Below the pieces are notes generated by a model that saw only the letters and a list, made by a program, of their open reading frames with translations, searched no databases and had not been told where the DNA came from. Below are positions 6,324 through 7,904 of a DNA stretch of 7,904 bases, piece by piece. The position numbers were made by a program, and so were the translations under genes. Origin of the DNA: JBKEAD01 sp047973165 (GTDB taxonomy: Bacteria; Verrucomicrobiota; Verrucomicrobiia; Chthoniobacterales; JBKEAD01); NCBI GenBank assembly GCA_047973165.1, contig JBKEBM010000004.1:1-7904 (forward strand), in the 5' to 3' direction. Every line of letters begins with the position of its first letter. Positions within the stretch are counted from its first letter, which is position 1.

Positions 6324-7483
6324 TGTCGGCCTCACCTTTTTTTAAAAATGAGGCTGAACGCCAGGCGGCTTTTCCCGTTTCCTCCGAATGTGTTTTTTTG
6401 GGACATGCAGGTGTCACGGTGCTCTCGAAATGTGCGGCAGATGCCATTCAGGAGCACACCCGGGCCAGTTGTTTTCAGCATCAGGAGTTTGGCGATGTCC
6501 TGCGCGATATCCAACGTGCCCGGGCCACAGCCGCCCAGGTCATTGGTGCTCAGGCAGACGAAGTCGCCCTGCTCGGCCCTACCTCTCTGGGCCTGAGCCT
6601 TTTTGCAAACGGAATCGACTGGCAACCCGGCGATGAAGTCCTGGTTTATCTGGCAGACTATCCGGCCAATGCCTACCCGTGGATTGAGCTGGGGCGCCGC
6701 GGCGTAAAGGTCCGTTTTTTGCAGCCCGATCGCATCGGTCATATCACTACCGAGCTTGTCGAGGCTGCGCTCACACCAAAAACACGCCTTGTAGCCCTGG
6801 CCTCCTGCCACTTTTTGGCGGGCTGGCGCATCGATGTGGACCAAATCGGCCAACTCCTGCACGAACGCGGAATTTTATTTTCCCTCGATGCTATTCAGAC
6901 GATTGGTGCCTTTGAAACGTCGGCTCGGCACGTCGATTTCCTCAGCGCAGACGCCCACAAATGGATGCTTGGCCCGCTCGCTATCGGAATCGTCTATGTC
7001 GCTCGCAAGCATTTTGAGACCTGCCGCCCCACCCTTCTCGGAGCATGGAACGTCAAGTCGCCCGATTTTATAACGCAGGAAGAAATCAAGTTTGTTGATT
7101 CCGCTCAGCGTTACGAACCCGGTGTGCTGAATATCTCCGGAATCTACGGCATGATCGCCAGCCTGAAGATGATCCAGGCTCACGGCCAGGACAAAGTCTC
7201 CGAACAGATTTTAAAAGTTCGCGACCATCTGGAAGATCGCCTGCGAGAGGACGGGTATATTTTTCTTTCGCCCGACAAAAACGAACCCTTACGCAGTGGC
7301 ATCCTCACAGCACGGCATACAAACCGACCGCCGGACGAAGAATTTATCCGACTGGAAAAAAACGGGATCATCGCCTCCCTGCGCTCCGAAAAATCCGGAC
7401 AACAGTGGCTGCGCTTCAGCCCGCATTTTTATAATACAATCGAAGAAATGGACCGGGTCGTCGATGTCCTTTGCAGGAAATGA
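6323..7483 (+). CDS. Class V PLP-dependent aminotransferase (cysteine desulfurase/isopenicillin-epimerase-like, no catalytic Cys)
   Basis: A 386-residue fold-type I PLP enzyme. Landmarks in order: an N-terminal FLGHAGVTVLS (25-35) with the small-residue turn before the substrate; GPTSLGLSLFANGI (85-98) for the cofactor phosphate; SCHFLAGWRID (161-171); the Asp that pairs with the pyridine nitrogen, D189 in SLDAIQ; the Schiff-base lysine K213 in SADAHKWMLGP; and the carboxylate-binding Arg R364 in LRFSPHFYNT. In NifS and SufS enzymes a flexible loop before this Arg carries the catalytic Cys. Here the segment 340-366 has none, so true cysteine desulfurase action is unlikely and an aminotransferase, lyase or epimerase activity is more probable. 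The start overlaps the RelE-like gene by one base, with AGGGG about 12 bases upstream. The end overlaps thiE by four bases, so the three are one operon. A link to thiamine sulfur transfer is possible from position but not supported by the active site. Confidence 0.9.
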   Translation: MSASPFFKNEAERQAAFPVSSECVFLGHAGVTVLSKCAADAIQEHTRASCFQHQEFGDVLRDIQRARATAAQVIGAQADEVALLGPTSLGLSLFANGIDWQPGDEVLVYLADYPANAYPWIELGRRGVKVRFLQPDRIGHITTELVEAALTPKTRLVALASCHFLAGWRIDVDQIGQLLHERGILFSLDAIQTIGAFETSARHVDFLSADAHKWMLGPLAIGIVYVARKHFETCRPTLLGAWNVKSPDFITQEEIKFVDSAQRYEPGVLNISGIYGMIASLKMIQAHGQDKVSEQILKVRDHLEDRLREDGYIFLSPDKNEPLRSGILTARHTNRPPDEEFIRLEKNGIIASLRSEKSGQQWLRFSPHFYNTIEEMDRVVDVLCRK

Positions 7484-7904
7484 GTATATCCCACTCCCTG
7501 GAAACAGCCCTCCTCTACGGCATCCTCGACCTGTCTTATGTCAGCGAAGCAGACGTGCCGGCCACAGCCCAGGCCATGCTCGCCGGAGGCGTCGGGATCA
7601 TCCAGCTCCGGGCTAAAAAACAGAATCCAAAAGCCCTGCTCCCCCTCGCCTCTGAGCTCGCCACGATTTGTAGCGATGCAGGAATTCCTTTCATCATAAA
7701 CGATCACCCGCAACTCGCCATCGACAGCGGAGCCGACGGAGTCCACGTCGGGCAGGACGACCTCCGCGTTGCAGAAGTCCGTCAGCAAATCGGCCCCGAC
7801 AAAATAGTCGGCCTCTCCACTCACTCACTGCAGCAGGCCCGGGATGCAGTGATTCAGCAACCCGACTACATCGGCTTCGGCCCGCTTTTTGCAACTCCCA
7901 CCAA
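7480..7904 (+). CDS. thiE: Thiamine phosphate synthase (ThiE), 3' end outside window
   Basis: The first 141 codons of a TIM-barrel enzyme of roughly 200-220 residues; the window edge cuts off about the last third. ThiE joins hydroxymethylpyrimidine diphosphate and the thiazole phosphate to make thiamine phosphate in the cytoplasm. Recognisable motifs: GIIQLRAK (39-46) binding the pyrimidine diphosphate; FIINDHPQLAIDSGADGVHV (71-90) with N74 and D75; GQDDL (91-95) with the Mg2+-binding Asp; GLSTHS (111-116); and GFGPLFATPT (132-141), the start of the phosphate loop. The start is the ATG overlapping the aminotransferase stop as ATGA (7480-7483). An AGGA sits one base before it, too close to work alone, so coupled translation is likely. 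No other thiamine gene is visible in the window. Confidence 0.95.
   Translation, partial: MSISHSLETALLYGILDLSYVSEADVPATAQAMLAGGVGIIQLRAKKQNPKALLPLASELATICSDAGIPFIINDHPQLAIDSGADGVHVGQDDLRVAEVRQQIGPDKIVGLSTHSLQQARDAVIQQPDYIGFGPLFATPT

Noticed and set aside
1..7904. CRISPR array, tRNA/rRNA genes, insertion sequences or prophage parts
   Set aside because: No regularly spaced repeats, no cloverleaf or rRNA sequence, and no transposase, integrase or phage-like protein in any frame examined by eye.

Overview
The window holds seven genes that read well, one probable gene tail at the left edge and one gene relic. Base composition is moderate in GC. A PEP-CTERM relic, an ActP/DUF485 acetate permease pair and a predicted SSS-like permease fused to a thioesterase point to a Gram-negative bacterium, plausibly Verrucomicrobiota or a related PVC lineage. 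That placement is inferred from gene content and was not tested. Few starts have a clear Shine-Dalgarno sequence; several genes appear to be translated by coupling to the gene before.

Left part (1-1104, + strand): the probable 3' tail of an unidentified gene overlaps by ATGA the start of a nucleoside hydrolase-like protein. This protein carries an unusual DAKNEADD version of the metal-binding motif. A short convergent gap of 78 bases follows.

Middle, - strand (3555 down to 1105): a probable operon of a DUF485 membrane protein (YjcH type), an ActP-type cation/acetate symporter and an A-type iron-sulfur carrier (IscA/ErpA family). The first two genes are 3 bases apart; the carrier follows at 12 or 48 bases depending on its start.

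Middle, + strand (3770-5695): across a 214-base divergent promoter region lies the most unusual gene, 641 codons long. Its first ~435 residues form an SSS-like polytopic membrane domain. A ~65-residue hydrophilic linker follows, then a C-terminal hotdog thioesterase domain whose active-site pattern (Asn in place of the classical Asp, plus an Arg 18 residues later) resembles the enediyne-type CalE7/DynE7 thioesterases. A permease joined to an acyl-thioesterase beside an acetate permease suggests that thioester hydrolysis and carboxylate or other solute transport are linked. That link is a hypothesis.

Right part (5696-7904, + strand): just after the fusion gene lies a short relic with a PEP-CTERM sorting tail. 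Then comes a tightly overlapping operon: a RelE/ParE-fold small protein (GTG start), a class V PLP aminotransferase without the desulfurase cysteine (TGATG overlap), and thiE, thiamine phosphate synthase (ATGA overlap), cut off by the window edge.

From about 1200 to 5700 the + strand is strongly richer in C than G through genes on both strands. The sampled parts of the nucleoside hydrolase and aminotransferase genes are balanced.
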